Origin: Pseudomonadota bacterium
GTDB taxonomy: Bacteria > Pseudomonadota > Gammaproteobacteria > Burkholderiales > Burkholderiaceae_C
Reading direction: 5' to 3'
Assembly: GCA_022566735.1 (NCBI GenBank)
Contig: JADFIG010000020.1
Location: 1-59,447 of the forward strand
DNA: 59,447 bases
This document shows, in pieces, positions 27,205 through 37,990 of the stretch (positions within the stretch are counted from its first letter, which is position 1; each line of letters begins with the position of its first letter). The notes below the pieces were generated by a model that saw only the letters and a list, made by a program, of their open reading frames with translations, was not told where the DNA came from and did not search any database. A program made the position numbers and the translations under genes.

Positions 27205-28155
27205 ATGATTTCCACCGTCCAGGCCAGCGCCCCCCTCCACGCTCCACGCCACGCACAGGTCAACGCACTCGGCATCCAGTGCGCGCATCTGGGCAAGACC
27301 TACCCCGGCGCCACCGCCCCGGCCCTGCAGGACGTGAACCTGCAGGTCGCCCCCAACGAGTTCATCGTCTTCGTGGGCGCCTCTGGCTGCGGCAAGTCCA
27401 CGCTGCTGCGCACCATCGCGGGGCTGGAGCCCTTCGAGCAGGGCACGCTGACCGTGGGCGACCAGCCCGTGACCGGCCCGGGCCTGGACCGCGCCATGGT
27501 CTTCCAGCACTACAGCCTCTACCCCTGGCTGACGGTGCTGGAGAACATCAAGTTCTGCCGCCAGCTGAAGGCCCACACGGCCGATCGCACCAGCGCCGAC
27601 GTGGAAGACGCCGCCGGCCGCGCCGACGCCTTGCTGCGCCTGATGGGCCTGACGCACGTGGCCCGGGCCTACCCCAGCCAGCTCTCGGGCGGCATGCAGC
27701 AGCGCGTGGCCATTGCCCGCGCGCTGATGAGCCGCCCGCCCGTGTTGCTGATGGACGAGCCCTTCGGCGCGCTCGACGCGCAAACGCGGGAGGTCATGCA
27801 CGACCTCATCCAGCACGTGCACCGGCTGGAGCGCACCACCATCGTCTTCGTCACCCACGACGTGGACGAGGCCATCTACCTGGGCGACCGCGTGGTGCTG
27901 ATGGCGCCTCGCCCCGGCCGCATCGACAGCATCCACACCGTGCCCTTGCCCGAGCAGCGCACGCAGGACATGAAGCTGGCGCCCGAATTCCTGCGGCTCA
28001 AGCGCCAGTTGCTCGACCGCATCCGCGACACATCGGGCATGAAGACCGACCTGGACCTGCTGGCCCAGCTCAGCCGCTCGGCCGCGGCCGTGGCCCTGGG
28101 CGCCGGTGCCAGCGTCGACCCCCGCGCCGGTGCGGCCCACGACACCACCTCCTGA
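27205..28155 (+). CDS. ABC importer ATP-binding protein, guanidine/urea operon
   Basis: 316 residues. Walker A GASGCGKST, Q-loop FQHYSLYPWLTV, signature LSGGMQQRVAIARAL, Walker B VLLMDEPFGALD and the switch His in FVTHDVDEA are all intact, so it should hydrolyse ATP. It belongs to the SsuB/TauB-like nitrate/sulfonate group. The C-terminal ~60 residues after the ATPase core are an Ala-rich tail. It is 36 bp after the permease and 9 bp before the DUF1989 genes. Confidence 0.94.
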   Translation: MISTVQASAPLHAPRHAQVNALGIQCAHLGKTYPGATAPALQDVNLQVAPNEFIVFVGASGCGKSTLLRTIAGLEPFEQGTLTVGDQPVTGPGLDRAMVFQHYSLYPWLTVLENIKFCRQLKAHTADRTSADVEDAAGRADALLRLMGLTHVARAYPSQLSGGMQQRVAIARALMSRPPVLLMDEPFGALDAQTREVMHDLIQHVHRLERTTIVFVTHDVDEAIYLGDRVVLMAPRPGRIDSIHTVPLPEQRTQDMKLAPEFLRLKRQLLDRIRDTSGMKTDLDLLAQLSRSAAAVALGAGASVDPRAGAAHDTTS

Positions 28156-28164
28156 GGAGACCCC

Positions 28165-28968
28165 ATGACTTCTGCCACCACCGCCGCTGCCGCCCCCTCC
28201 GCCATCGATGCCCCGCCTTTCTGGCACACCTTCGCGCCCGAACTGGACGCGTCCCGCGTGATGTGGTCCGAGGTCGTGCCCGGCGGCTGCCACTGGTCCT
28301 GGGTGATGCCGCGCGGCAGCCGCTTGCGCATGGTCGCGCTGGACGCCGGCGCCAACCTGAGCATGGTGCTCTACCACGCCCGCGACAAGCTGGAGCGCTA
28401 CAACATGCCCGACTCGCTCAAGGCCCAGCACACGGCGCACTGCACGAGGGGCCACGTGCTGATGAGCGACATGGGCCGCGCCCTGGCCAGCATCACCGAA
28501 GACACCCTGGGCTGGCACGACCCGCTGGGTGGCCTGCTGGACGCCGAGCGCCTGCAGGCCAAGTACGCCGCGCAAGGCGAGCACAGCTTCCACACCCACC
28601 GCAACGGCATGTTCCGCAGCGGCAAGGACGGCCTGCTCATCGAGATCGGGAAGCACGGCCTGGCCCGCCGCGACCTGATCGCGCCGGTCAACTTCTTCAG
28701 CAAGGTGGCGGTGGACGACGAGGGCCGCTTCGCCTTCGCGCCGCAACACGCCCCCGCGGGCGCCATGGTCGAGCTGCGCTTCGACATGGACACGCTGATC
28801 GCCATCAGCACCGCGCCCCACCCGCTGGACCCCAAGCCCGACTACGCGCCGGGCAAGGTCGGCCTGGCGGCGTGGAAGTCCGGGCCTGCAACGCCCGATG
28901 ACTTCAACCGCGCCTTCCGCCCCGAGTGCGCCCGTGCGCTGCACAACGCCGACATGCTCTATCTGTGA
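28165..28968 (+). CDS. DUF1989 protein, urea-carboxylase-associated 1 (carboxyguanidine deiminase subunit)
   Basis: 267 residues. Family landmarks are FWHTFAPELDASRVMWSEVVPGG, LERYNMPDSLKAQHT, LMSDMGRALASI and GWHDPLGG. Published work on bacterial guanidine use showed that two such DUF1989 proteins form the heteromeric carboxyguanidine deiminase that converts carboxyguanidine to allophanate and ammonia. Strong GAGGAG site before ATG 28165. Paired with the next gene, its paralogue. Which of the two matches CgdA or CgdB is not decided here. Confidence 0.9.
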   Translation: MTSATTAAAAPSAIDAPPFWHTFAPELDASRVMWSEVVPGGCHWSWVMPRGSRLRMVALDAGANLSMVLYHARDKLERYNMPDSLKAQHTAHCTRGHVLMSDMGRALASITEDTLGWHDPLGGLLDAERLQAKYAAQGEHSFHTHRNGMFRSGKDGLLIEIGKHGLARRDLIAPVNFFSKVAVDDEGRFAFAPQHAPAGAMVELRFDMDTLIAISTAPHPLDPKPDYAPGKVGLAAWKSGPATPDDFNRAFRPECARALHNADMLYL

Positions 28969-28985
28969 CGACTGCGAGGTCTGCC

Positions 28986-29672
28986 ATGAACACCCTCATG
29001 AACACCGCCACCCGCCTGCAAGCCAGTGAACTGGACCCGGCCACGGCCATCGTCAACCACACCCTGCCCTCGGGCGAGCCCTGCCTGCTGCACATCGCCC
29101 AGGGCCAGACGCTGCGCATCGTCGACCTGGAAGGCAACCAGGCCGTGGACGTCATCTTCTACAACGCCCAGGACCTGGCCGAGCACTACAGCGCCACCGA
29201 CACGATGCTGGCGCAAGGCGGCATCTACCTGAGCACCGGCTCGGTGCTGATGAGCAGCGAAGGCCGCCCGATGTTGACGATCACCGCCGACACCTGCGGC
29301 CGCCACGACACCCTGGGCGGCGCCTGCGCGGCCGAGAGCAACACCGTGCGCTACGCCCTGCAAAAGAAGTACATGCACAGCTGCCGCGACAACTACCTCA
29401 TCGCCCTGCAGCACGCCGACTTAGGGTTGGGCAAGCGCGACCTGGTGCCCAACGTCAACTTCTTCATGAACGTGCCGGTCACGGCCGATGGTCAGCTCAC
29501 CTTTGCCGACGGCGTCTCGGGCCCCGGCAAGTACGTGGAGCTGCGCGCCGAGATGGACATCCTGATGCTGGTCTCCAACTGCCCGCAGCTCAACAACCCC
29601 TGCAACGCCTACCACCCCACGCCAGCGCAGTTCCTGGTGTGGGACACCGCCTCCTCGCAGGAAGCCTCCTGA
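28986..29672 (+). CDS. DUF1989 protein, urea-carboxylase-associated 2 (carboxyguanidine deiminase subunit)
   Basis: 228 residues from ATG 28986. Landmarks: [55 protein letters not shown], and [17 protein letters not shown]. The conserved Cys/His pattern ([11 protein letters not shown]) fits a metal site of the DUF1989 family. It is the partner of the preceding protein in carboxyguanidine deamination. Its stop codon shares one base with the start of the carboxylase gene (TGATG). Confidence 0.9.
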   Translation: MNTLMNTATRLQASELDPATAIVNHTLPSGEPCLLHIAQGQTLRIVDLEGNQAVDVIFYNAQDLAEHYSATDTMLAQGGIYLSTGSVLMSSEGRPMLTITADTCGRHDTLGGACAAESNTVRYALQKKYMHSCRDNYLIALQHADLGLGKRDLVPNVNFFMNVPVTADGQLTFADGVSGPGKYVELRAEMDILMLVSNCPQLNNPCNAYHPTPAQFLVWDTASSQEAS

Positions 29673-32600
29673 TGTTCGACACCGTCCTCATCGCCAACCG
29701 CGGCGCCATCGCCTGCCGCATCATCCGCACCCTGAAAAGCCTGGGCCTGCGCAGCGTGGCCGTGTACTCCGAGGCCGATGCCGACTCGGCCCACGTGGCC
29801 CAGGCCGATGTGGCCGTGTGCATCGGTCCCGCCCCGGCCGCGCAAAGCTACCTCGATGCCGAGCGCATCCTGCAGGTGGCCCGCGAGACGGGCGCCGGCG
29901 CCATCCACCCCGGCTACGGCTTCCTGTCGGAGAACCCGGCTTTCGCCCAGGCCTGCGAGGACGCGGGCATCGCCTTCATCGGCCCGAGCCCTGAGCAGAT
30001 GCGCGCCTTCGGCCTCAAGCACACGGCCCGCGCCCTGGCCGAGCAGCATGGCGTGCCCTTGCTGCCAGGCAGCGGCCTGCTGGCCAGCGTGGACGAAGCC
30101 TTGCGCGAGGCCGAGCGCATCGGCTACCCCGTCATGCTCAAGAGCACGGCCGGTGGCGGCGGCATCGGCATGCGCCTGATCCGCAGCGCCGCCGAGATGG
30201 CCCCGGCGTTCGAGGCCGTGCAGCGCCTGGCCAGCGCCAACTTCAAGGACGCGGGCCTGTTCCTGGAGAAATTCGTGGAGCGCGCCCGCCACATCGAGGT
30301 GCAGCTCTTCGGCGATGGCCGCGGCCAGGTCGTGGCCCTGGGCGAGCGCGACTGCTCGGCCCAACGGCGCAACCAGAAGGTGGTCGAAGAGACCCCCGCC
30401 CCCGGCTTGAGCGAGGCCACGCGCAGCGCCCTGCACGCCGCGGCCGTGCGCCTGGGCCAGGCCGTGGGCTACCGTTCGGCCGGCACGGTGGAGTTCGTGC
30501 TGGACGCGGACACCAAGGCCTTCTACTTCCTGGAGGTCAACACCCGACTGCAGGTCGAGCACGGCGTGACCGAGCAGGTCTTCGGCGTGGACCTGGTGGC
30601 CTGGATGGTGCAACTGGCCCGCGGCGATGCCGAACGCGGTGCCCTGCGCCTGGACGTGCCCGCACCGCAGGGCGCGTCCATCCAGGTGCGCCTGTATGCC
30701 GAAGACCCGGCCCGCCAGTTCCAGCCCTGCGCGGGCACGCTGACCGAAGTGAGCTTCCCCGACAGCGTGGGCAACAGCGCGGGTGACGGTGTGCGCATCG
30801 AGACCTGGGTGGGCACGGGCAGCGAGGTGCCGCCGCACTACGACCCCATGATCGCCAAGCTCATCGTCACCGGCCGCGGCCGCGCCGATGCGGTGCTGCG
30901 CCTGCAAGCCGCGCTGGACGACACACGCCTGGCCGGCATCGAGACCAACCTGCGCTACCTGCGTGCGCTGTCGCGTGCCGAGGTCTTCGTGCGCGGCGAG
31001 GTCATCACCGCCACGCTGGGCGGCTTCGCCTGGCACCCGCAGGCCCTGGAGGTGCTCGACGGCGGCGTGCAGACCACGGTGCAGGACCACCCCGGCCGCC
31101 TGGGCCACTGGGACGTGGGCGTGCCGCCTTCGGGCCCGATGGACGACCTGGCCTGGCGCATCGCCAACCGCCTGGTGGGCAACACCCCCGACGCCGCCGG
31201 CCTGGAGTGCACCCTCAGCGGCCCCACGCTGCGCTTCCATGCCGATGCGCTGGTGGCCGTCTGCGGCGCCGACATGGCGCCCACGCTGGACGGCGCACCC
31301 CTGCCCATGTGGCAGGCCGTGGCCGTGCCGCGCGGCAGCGTGCTGCGCCTGGGCGCGGTGCAAGGCGGCGGTGCGCGCACCACGCTGGCCGTGCGCGGCG
31401 GCCTGGATGTGCCGCTCTACCTGGGCAGCCGCAGCACCTTCACCCTGGGCCAGTTCGGTGGCCATGCCGGCCGCACCCTGCGCACCGGCGACATGCTGCA
31501 CCTGCTGGACGAGGCCGCCTCGGCGCTCACGGACGCGCCCGATGCCGCGCACCTCACGCCGCCGGCCTACGCCCACCACTGGGACATCGGCGTGCTCTAC
31601 GGCCCGCACGGCGCCCCGGACTTCTTCACCGACGCTGACATCGGCGCCTTCTTCGCGCACGACTGGCAGGTGCACTACAACTCCAGCCGCACCGGCGTGC
31701 GCCTGATCGGCCCCAAGCCGCAATGGGCGCGCACCGACGGTGGCGAGGCCGGCCTGCACCCGTCCAACCTGCACGACAACGCCTACGCCATCGGCGCCAT
31801 CGACTTCACCGGCGACATGCCCGTCATCCTCGGGCCCGACGGCCCCAGCCTGGGCGGTTTCGTCTGCCCGGCCGTGGTGGTCGCGGCCGAGCGCTGGAAG
31901 CTGGGCCAGCTGCGCCCCGGCGACACCGTGCGCTTCCGTTGCCTGCGCGCCGACGAGGCCGCCGCGCTGCACACCGCCCAGGTGGCCCTGATCGAGCAGC
32001 TGACCGGCCCGGCGAACGCCTTGTCCCAGGTGCCGTCTCAGCCCCTGCGCGAAGGCGCCGTGGGCTCGCCCATCCTGGCGCAGCGCGCCGCCGTCAACGG
32101 TGGGCCAGCTGCTCAGGGCCATCAGGAAGAGCGCCCGCAACTGGTGGTGCGCCAGGCCGGCGACCGCTACCTGCTCGTCGAGCTCGGCGAGATGCAGCTC
32201 GACATCGGCCTGCGCCTGCGCGCCCATGGCCTGATGCTGGCGCTGCAGGCGCGCCAGCTGCCCGGCATCGTCGACATGACCCCGGGCATCCGTTCGCTGC
32301 AGCTGCACTTCGACCCCGGCGTCATCGACCAGCGCACGCTCATCGACGCGGTGCTGGCGGCCGACGACGCCCTGGGCGACACCGACGGGCTCGTCGTGCC
32401 CTCGCGCACCGTCTGGTTGCCGCTGTCCTGGGACGACCCGGCCACGCGCCTGGCCATCGAGAGGTACATGCAGTCGGTGCGGCCCGACGCGCCCTGGTGC
32501 CCCAGCAACATCGAGTTCATCCGCCGCATCAACGGCCTGGACAGCATCGACGAGGTCCTGCGCACCGTCTTCGAGGCCAGCTACCTCGTGCTCGGCCTGG

Positions 32601-33376
32601 GCGACGTCTACCTCGGCGCGCCCGTGGCCACGCCCATGGACCCGCGCCACCGCCTGGTCACCACCAAGTACAACCCGGCGCGCACCTGGACGCCCGAGAA
32701 CGCCGTGGGCATCGGCGGCGCCTACATGTGCGTCTACGGCATGGAAGGCCCTGGCGGCTACCAGTTCGTCGGCCGCACCCTGCAGATGTGGAACCGCTGG
32801 CGCGACGCCCGCCACGGCGCGCTCGAGTTCGAGGTCGGCAAGCCCTGGCTGCTGCGCTTCTTCGACCAGATCCGCTTCTACCCGGTCAGCGAGGCCGAGC
32901 TGCGGCAGATCCGCCGCGACTTCCCCGCCGGCCGCCACCGCCTGCGCATCGAGCCCGGCAGCTTCGGCATGCACGCCTACCGCCAGTTCCTGGCGCAACA
33001 CGCCGACGAGATCGACGCCTTCAAGGCCCGCCAGCAAGCCGCTTTCCACGACGAACGCGAGCGCTGGCGCCAGGCCGGCCAGGCCGAGCACATCGCCGAG
33101 GCCGACAGCAGCGCCGCCACGGCGACCGACGACGACCTGCCCGAGGGCGCCCGCCGCGTCTTCACCCAGGTGCCGGGCAGCGTGTGGAAGGTGCTGGTGA
33201 GCGAGGGCGACCACGTCAGCGAAGGCGACACCCTCGCCGTCATCGAGTCCATGAAGATGGAATTCCCCATCGCCGCGCCCTCGTCTGGCCACATCTGGCG
33301 CGTGAACTGCCGCGAAGGCAGCGCCGTGTCGGCCGGCCAGGACGTGGCCGTCATCCAGCCCGAGGAGGCCGCATGA
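29672..33376 (+). CDS. Biotin-dependent guanidine/urea carboxylase
   Basis: 1234 residues, full length. Domains: biotin carboxylase with ATP-grasp loop [10 protein letters not shown] at 158-167 (1-~450); KipA- and KipI-like carboxyltransferase parts (~460-1080); C-terminal biotinyl domain with the biotinylation motif ESMKMEFP, Lys near 1195. Enzymes of this type were named urea carboxylase; those beside DUF1989 genes and ykkC riboswitches carboxylate guanidine instead, using ATP and bicarbonate. The context here supports guanidine. The Asp/Asn difference said to separate the two specificities was not located with certainty. Cytosolic; product passes to the deiminase subunits. Confidence 0.92.
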   Translation: MFDTVLIANRGAIACRIIRTLKSLGLRSVAVYSEADADSAHVAQADVAVCIGPAPAAQSYLDAERILQVARETGAGAIHPGYGFLSENPAFAQACEDAGIAFIGPSPEQMRAFGLKHTARALAEQHGVPLLPGSGLLASVDEALREAERIGYPVMLKSTAGGGGIGMRLIRSAAEMAPAFEAVQRLASANFKDAGLFLEKFVERARHIEVQLFGDGRGQVVALGERDCSAQRRNQKVVEETPAPGLSEATRSALHAAAVRLGQAVGYRSAGTVEFVLDADTKAFYFLEVNTRLQVEHGVTEQVFGVDLVAWMVQLARGDAERGALRLDVPAPQGASIQVRLYAEDPARQFQPCAGTLTEVSFPDSVGNSAGDGVRIETWVGTGSEVPPHYDPMIAKLIVTGRGRADAVLRLQAALDDTRLAGIETNLRYLRALSRAEVFVRGEVITATLGGFAWHPQALEVLDGGVQTTVQDHPGRLGHWDVGVPPSGPMDDLAWRIANRLVGNTPDAAGLECTLSGPTLRFHADALVAVCGADMAPTLDGAPLPMWQAVAVPRGSVLRLGAVQGGGARTTLAVRGGLDVPLYLGSRSTFTLGQFGGHAGRTLRTGDMLHLLDEAASALTDAPDAAHLTPPAYAHHWDIGVLYGPHGAPDFFTDADIGAFFAHDWQVHYNSSRTGVRLIGPKPQWARTDGGEAGLHPSNLHDNAYAIGAIDFTGDMPVILGPDGPSLGGFVCPAVVVAAERWKLGQLRPGDTVRFRCLRADEAAALHTAQVALIEQLTGPANALSQVPSQPLREGAVGSPILAQRAAVNGGPAAQGHQEERPQLVVRQAGDRYLLVELGEMQLDIGLRLRAHGLMLALQARQLPGIVDMTPGIRSLQLHFDPGVIDQRTLIDAVLAADDALGDTDGLVVPSRTVWLPLSWDDPATRLAIERYMQSVRPDAPWCPSNIEFIRRINGLDSIDEVLRTVFEASYLVLGLGDVYLGAPVATPMDPRHRLVTTKYNPARTWTPENAVGIGGAYMCVYGMEGPGGYQFVGRTLQMWNRWRDARHGALEFEVGKPWLLRFFDQIRFYPVSEAELRQIRRDFPAGRHRLRIEPGSFGMHAYRQFLAQHADEIDAFKARQQAAFHDERERWRQAGQAEHIAEADSSAATATDDDLPEGARRVFTQVPGSVWKVLVSEGDHVSEGDTLAVIESMKMEFPIAAPSSGHIWRVNCREGSAVSAGQDVAVIQPEEAA

Positions 33377-35250
33377 ACGCCCCCACGCCTCGGCCCCCCG
33401 CCCCTTTGACCCTCAGTGACTGGCAGCGCGCCTACCGCGACGGCGCCGACCCGCGCGACCTGCTCGCCGACTTCCTGGCCCCGCAGGTGAACACCCGGCC
33501 TGGCGACGACCCGGCCTGGATCCTGCGCTGCGATGCCGCCTTCGTGCACGCCCAGATCGACCGCCTGGCCACGCTGGACCGCGCCAGCCACCCACTGTGG
33601 GGCGTGCCGTTTGCGGTCAAGGACAACATCGACGTGGCCGGCCTGCCCACCACCGCCGCCTGTCCGGCCCTGGCCCACACGCCCACGCGGCACGCCAGCG
33701 TCGTGCAACGCCTGGTGGACGCCGGCGCCATCGTCGTGGGCAAGACCAACCTCGACCAGTTCGCCACGGGCCTGGTCGGCACGCGCTCGCCCTTCGGTGC
33801 CGTGCCCAACACCTTCGATGCGGCGTTTGTCTGCGGCGGCTCCAGCTCGGGCTCGGCCTCGGTGGTGGCGCGCGGCATCGTGCCCTTCGCGTTGGGCACC
33901 GACACGGCCGGCTCGGGCCGCGTGCCTGCGGGCTTCAACCACATCGTCGGCCTCAAGCCCACGCCGGGCAGCGTGCCCATGCAAGGCGTGCTGCCGGCCT
34001 GCCGCACGCTGGACGTGGTCTCGGTGTTCGCGCTCACCGTGGCCGATGCCGCGCTGGTGATGTCGCTGATGGAAGGCACCGATGGCGGCCCCGTGTTCCA
34101 GCAGCACGCGCCGCGCCCGGCCTGGCTGGGCCGCCTGGGCCAGCCCTTGCGCGTGGGGGTGCCCGCGCAGCCCGAGGTGGATGCCGAGCTGGGCTTCGAT
34201 GCGATGTGGGCGCAGGCCCTGGCCCTGGCGGCCTCGCTGGCACCGGACGGACCCGCTCCCCAGCAGCCCCCTGTCGAGCTGGTGCCCATCGACATGCAGC
34301 CCTTCTTCGAGGTGGCCCGCCTGCTCTACGAAGGCCCCTGGGTGGCCGAGCGCCACACCGTGCTGCAAGGCCTGCTGAAGCGCCAGCCCGAGGCCATCGA
34401 CCCGGTGGTGCGCGGCGTGGTCTCCCAGGCCACGCAGCACGATGCCACCGAGGCCTTCCGCGCCCGTTACGCGCTGGAGACGCTGCGCCAGCAGATCGCC
34501 CCGCTGTGGGACGACATCGACGTGCTCATGGTGCCCACCGCCCCGACCTGCCCGACGCTGGCGGCCGTGGCCGCCGAGCCGGTGCTGCGCAACAGCGCGC
34601 TGGGCCGCTACACCAACTTCGTCAACCTGCTGGGCCTGGCCGCCCTGGCCCTGCCCACGGGCGTGAGCACCAGCGGCCTGCCCTTTGGCGTGACCTTCAT
34701 CGCCCCGGGCGGCAGCGACGCGGCCCTGGTCGATCTGGGCTTGCGCTGGCAGGCCCCACTCGTGGCCCAGGGCCAGCCCCTGGGCGCCACCGGGCAACGC
34801 GCCAGCAGCGACGACCTGCGCGCCACCGCCTGGCCCGCCAGCGCCCCCACCCTGGCCCTGGCCGTGGTCGGTGCGCACCTGCAGGGCATGCCCCTGCACG
34901 GCCAGCTCATCGAACGCGGCTGCCGGCTGCTCGCACGCACCCACACCGCGCCCCGCTACCGGCTTTACGCACTGCCCCGCAGCGTGCCGCCCAAGCCGGG
35001 CCTCGCGCGCGTGGCCGACGGCGACGGCCCAGCCAATGGCGTGGCCATCGAGGTCGAGGTCTACGAGATGCCCTTGGCCGCCGTGGGCTCCTTCCTGGCG
35101 CTGATCCCGCCGCCGCTGGGCCTGGGCTCGGTCGAGCTCGCCGACGGGCGCTGGGTCAAGGGCTTCGTCTGCGAACCGGCCGGCCTGCAAGGCGCCACCG
35201 ACATCAGCCACCTCGGCGGCTGGCGCGCCCACATCGCAGCGCGGGTTTGA
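33373..35250 (+). CDS. atzF: Allophanate hydrolase AtzF
   Basis: 625 residues. Amidase-signature domain with a Ser-cisSer-Lys triad at K83 (AVKDNID), S157 (GGSSSGSA) and S181 ([10 protein letters not shown]); these spacings equal the K91-S165-S189 set known for AtzF of Pseudomonas sp. ADP. A C-terminal domain (~480-625) follows, as in full-length AtzF. It hydrolyses allophanate to two ammonia and two CO2, the last step of the guanidine route. ATG overlaps the carboxylase stop by 4 bp. Last gene of the operon. Confidence 0.95.
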   Translation: MNAPTPRPPAPLTLSDWQRAYRDGADPRDLLADFLAPQVNTRPGDDPAWILRCDAAFVHAQIDRLATLDRASHPLWGVPFAVKDNIDVAGLPTTAACPALAHTPTRHASVVQRLVDAGAIVVGKTNLDQFATGLVGTRSPFGAVPNTFDAAFVCGGSSSGSASVVARGIVPFALGTDTAGSGRVPAGFNHIVGLKPTPGSVPMQGVLPACRTLDVVSVFALTVADAALVMSLMEGTDGGPVFQQHAPRPAWLGRLGQPLRVGVPAQPEVDAELGFDAMWAQALALAASLAPDGPAPQQPPVELVPIDMQPFFEVARLLYEGPWVAERHTVLQGLLKRQPEAIDPVVRGVVSQATQHDATEAFRARYALETLRQQIAPLWDDIDVLMVPTAPTCPTLAAVAAEPVLRNSALGRYTNFVNLLGLAALALPTGVSTSGLPFGVTFIAPGGSDAALVDLGLRWQAPLVAQGQPLGATGQRASSDDLRATAWPASAPTLALAVVGAHLQGMPLHGQLIERGCRLLARTHTAPRYRLYALPRSVPPKPGLARVADGDGPANGVAIEVEVYEMPLAAVGSFLALIPPPLGLGSVELADGRWVKGFVCEPAGLQGATDISHLGGWRAHIAARV

Positions 35251-35313
35251 TGCGGCGCAGGCCGGACGCGACGCAGGCTGGGCGCGCGGAGGGCGGCGTG
35301 TAAACTTGTGTGC

Positions 35314-35712
35314 ATGCCGTCCGCCCTGCAGTCCCTCCGTGCACGCCAGCGCCTGCTGGCCTGGCTGGGCCTGCTGGCCTTGTGCGCTCAGTTGCTGGCC
35401 GGGGTGGCCAGCCAGGGCCACCTCCTGCAGCGGCTCAACCTGCCGCCCAGCCTGCTGGCCTTGTGCTCCAGCAGCGGCATCGCGGCCGACCCCACGCGCC
35501 GCGATGACGGCCCGACCAGCGGCTCGGCCGCGCAACACTGTGCCTTCTGCCTGGCCGCCCAGGCCCTGTCGCTGGAGCCCCCGCGCAGCAGCGCCTGGCG
35601 GCCTGCCGAAGCACCAGACCACCCCGTCCCGCCCGCCCGGGTCGATGGCATCGCCCATCGCCCGCCGGAGCTGAGACACGCGCCACCGCGCGCCCCACCC
35701 TCGCTCGCCTGA
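35314..35712 (+). CDS. DUF2946 family small protein
   Basis: 132 residues. An N-terminal hydrophobic segment (LLAWLGLLALCAQLLAGVAS) acts as signal or anchor; a Cys pair sits in QHCAFCLAAQAL, the DUF2946 hallmark, followed by a Pro-rich tail. DUF2946 proteins occur next to copper-related TonB receptors; the His/Cys motif suggests metal binding. ATG 35314 is preferred over the GTG two codons earlier. A TonB-dependent copper receptor starts 92 bp downstream. Confidence 0.8.
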   Translation: MPSALQSLRARQRLLAWLGLLALCAQLLAGVASQGHLLQRLNLPPSLLALCSSSGIAADPTRRDDGPTSGSAAQHCAFCLAAQALSLEPPRSSAWRPAEAPDHPVPPARVDGIAHRPPELRHAPPRAPPSLA

Positions 35713-35804
35713 CAGTTTCTCCACCGGGCCACGCCTTGTGCCGCCATGCCTTGCCGTGCGCGCACGGTGTGCGTCCCTGCGCACGAACTTTCACCGAGTG
35801 AACC

Positions 35805-37904
35805 ATGTCCCTCATCCCTTCCCGCCACCGCGGGCCTGCCCTGGCCCCGTGGCTCCTGTCGTGCTGCCTGGGCAGCCTCCACAGCCCTTCCGCTCAGGCG
35901 GAGACGCCATCCCCCGACAGCGCCGTCATCCTGCCCCCGGTCGTCGTCACCGCCCCGCTGATGCAGACGCCCCTGCGCACCCAGATCGACCCGCGCGCCG
36001 CCCAGCAACCCCAGCCGGCCAACGACGGCGCCAGCGTGCTCAAGGCCCTGCCCGGCATGGGCGTGATCCGCAAGGGCGGCATCGACGGCGACCCCGTCTT
36101 CCGCGGCATGGCCGCCTCGCGCCTGAACATCCTGGTCGATGGCGAGCAGATCCTGGGCGGCTGCGGCATGCGCATGGACCCTCCCACCGCCTACGTCTTC
36201 CCCGATGCCTTCAACCGCGTCACCCTGATCAAAGGGCCGCAGACCGTGCGCCACGGCCCGGGCGGCTCCGCCGGCACCGTGCTGTTCGAGCGCGAACCGG
36301 TGCGCTTCACCTCGCCCGGCACGGCCTTCGACGCGGCCGTCGGTGCCGGCAGCTTCGGCCGCTGGGACGCCTTCACCGACGCGCGCGCAGGCACCTCGCA
36401 AGCCCATGTGCAGGTGCAGGCCACCCAGGCCGAATCCGGCGACCAGCGCGACGGCCACGGCCAGACCGTGCACAGCAGCTACCGCCGCCACAGCCTGGAC
36501 ACCACCCTGGGCTGGACGCCCGACGAGCACACCCGCGTGAGCCTGCGCGCCAGCGAAAGCCGGGCCTCGGCCGCCTATGCCGACCGCAGCATGGACGGCA
36601 GCCGCTTCGACCGCAGCCACCTGGGCCTGAGCCTCGACCGCCGGGCCCTGTCACCGCTGGTGCAACGCGTGGAGGCCCAGGCCTACGTCAACGCCGTCGA
36701 CCACGTCATGGACAACTTCAGCCTGCGCACGCCCCCGGCCAACCCGGCCCAGCGCATGGCCTCCAACCCCGACCGCCAGACCAGCGGCGGCCGACTGGCC
36801 GTGACCCTGCGCCCCGACGACCGACACCTGCTCGTGCTGGGCCTGGACCAGCAAAGCCATGTGCACACCGTGCGCAACAGCGGCATGGGCGGCGAGCTGG
36901 CCAGCCCCTACGAAGCCCGGCCCCGCCTGGAAGACGCCCGCTTCGACAACCTGGGCGCCTACGGCGAGCTGACGCGCGCACTCGACGACGCGCGCCGCCT
37001 CGTCGCCGGCCTGCGCCACGACGCCTGGTCGGCCCAGGACAAGCGTCTGAGCCTGAGCAGCGGCATGGCCAGCCTGGGCGCCAACCCCACGGCCGGCCAG
37101 CGCCGCAGCCAGGGCCTTTGGAGCGGCTTCCTGCGCCACGAGCGCGACTGGGGCGAGCACACCGAGGCCCACATCGGCCTGGGCCACACCGAGCGCGCCC
37201 CCGACTACTGGGAGCTGATCAGCAAGGAGTCCGCCAACAGCACCAGCGCCTTCGCCAGCACCCGCCCGGAAAAGACCACGCAGCTCGACCTGGGCATGGT
37301 GCACCGTGGCGGCGACTGGGAGGCCTTCGCCTCGGCCTACCTCAGCCAGGTGCAGGACTTCATCCTCGTGCAAAGCCAGGTCAGCAAACCCGCAGGCATG
37401 GGCAGCCGCAGCACCACCATCGCCCGCAACGTGGACGCGCGCACCTGGGGCGCCGAGGCCGGCCTGCAGCACGCCTTCGCGCCGCAGTGGACCTGGCGCA
37501 GCAGCCTGGCCTGGGCGCACGGCCGCAACCTCGGCGACGGCCGCCCGCTGGGCCAGATCCCGCCGCTGGAAGCCCGCCTGGCCCTGGGCTGGGACGACGG
37601 CCGCTGGTCCACCGGCGGCCTGCTGCGCCTGGTCGGCTCGCAACACCGCTACGCCATCAACCAGGGCAACATCGTCGGCCAGGACCTGGGCGCCACGGGC
37701 GGCTTCGCGGTGGCCTCGCTGCATGCCAGCTGGCGCTGGCGCCAGACGGTCACGGCCAGCGTGGGGGTGGACAACCTGTTCGACAAGGCCTATGCCGAGT
37801 TCATCAACCGCGCCGGCACCGCCCTGGCCGGCTACGACACCACCACCCGCGTGAACGAGCCCGGCCGCAACTGGTGGCTCAAGCTGCGCATCGCGCTGGA
37901 CTGA
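35805..37904 (+). CDS. TonB-dependent copper receptor (OprC family)
   Basis: 699 residues. Signal peptide (ending near SAQAE), plug domain (GMGVIRKGGIDGDPVFRGMA, GGCGMRMDPPTAYVFPDAFN, RVTLIKGPQTVRHGPGGSAG) and a ~500-residue beta-barrel ending in an aromatic-type strand (NWWLKLRIALD). The GGCGMRMD segment with Cys and Met residues is characteristic of the OprC/NosA copper receptors, which load Cu ions at the outer membrane for periplasmic cuproenzymes. The DUF2946 gene immediately upstream supports a copper role. Confidence 0.9.
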   Translation: MSLIPSRHRGPALAPWLLSCCLGSLHSPSAQAETPSPDSAVILPPVVVTAPLMQTPLRTQIDPRAAQQPQPANDGASVLKALPGMGVIRKGGIDGDPVFRGMAASRLNILVDGEQILGGCGMRMDPPTAYVFPDAFNRVTLIKGPQTVRHGPGGSAGTVLFEREPVRFTSPGTAFDAAVGAGSFGRWDAFTDARAGTSQAHVQVQATQAESGDQRDGHGQTVHSSYRRHSLDTTLGWTPDEHTRVSLRASESRASAAYADRSMDGSRFDRSHLGLSLDRRALSPLVQRVEAQAYVNAVDHVMDNFSLRTPPANPAQRMASNPDRQTSGGRLAVTLRPDDRHLLVLGLDQQSHVHTVRNSGMGGELASPYEARPRLEDARFDNLGAYGELTRALDDARRLVAGLRHDAWSAQDKRLSLSSGMASLGANPTAGQRRSQGLWSGFLRHERDWGEHTEAHIGLGHTERAPDYWELISKESANSTSAFASTRPEKTTQLDLGMVHRGGDWEAFASAYLSQVQDFILVQSQVSKPAGMGSRSTTIARNVDARTWGAEAGLQHAFAPQWTWRSSLAWAHGRNLGDGRPLGQIPPLEARLALGWDDGRWSTGGLLRLVGSQHRYAINQGNIVGQDLGATGGFAVASLHASWRWRQTVTASVGVDNLFDKAYAEFINRAGTALAGYDTTTRVNEPGRNWWLKLRIALD

Positions 37905-37990
37905 CCCCAGGCCGAGCCCGGGCAGGGGGGCTTGAAATCCGGCGCCGCCGCCCCCATCGTCGGGGTCTGACTTGCATCGCCGGAGCCCCC

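Noticed and set aside
25573..28944. 1123-codon minus-strand open frame across the guanidine operon
   Set aside because: Shadow of the plus-strand importer and DUF1989 genes, which carry clear motifs; no recognisable protein on the minus strand.
29609..33292. 1227-codon minus-strand open frame
   Set aside because: Antisense shadow of the biotin carboxylase gene; His/Gly/Ala-rich without motifs.
37905..37990. MtfA read as fused to the copper receptor in a longer frame
   Set aside because: The longer frame overlaps the receptor in another frame and is low-complexity; homology to MtfA begins at the TTG with a nearby ribosome site.
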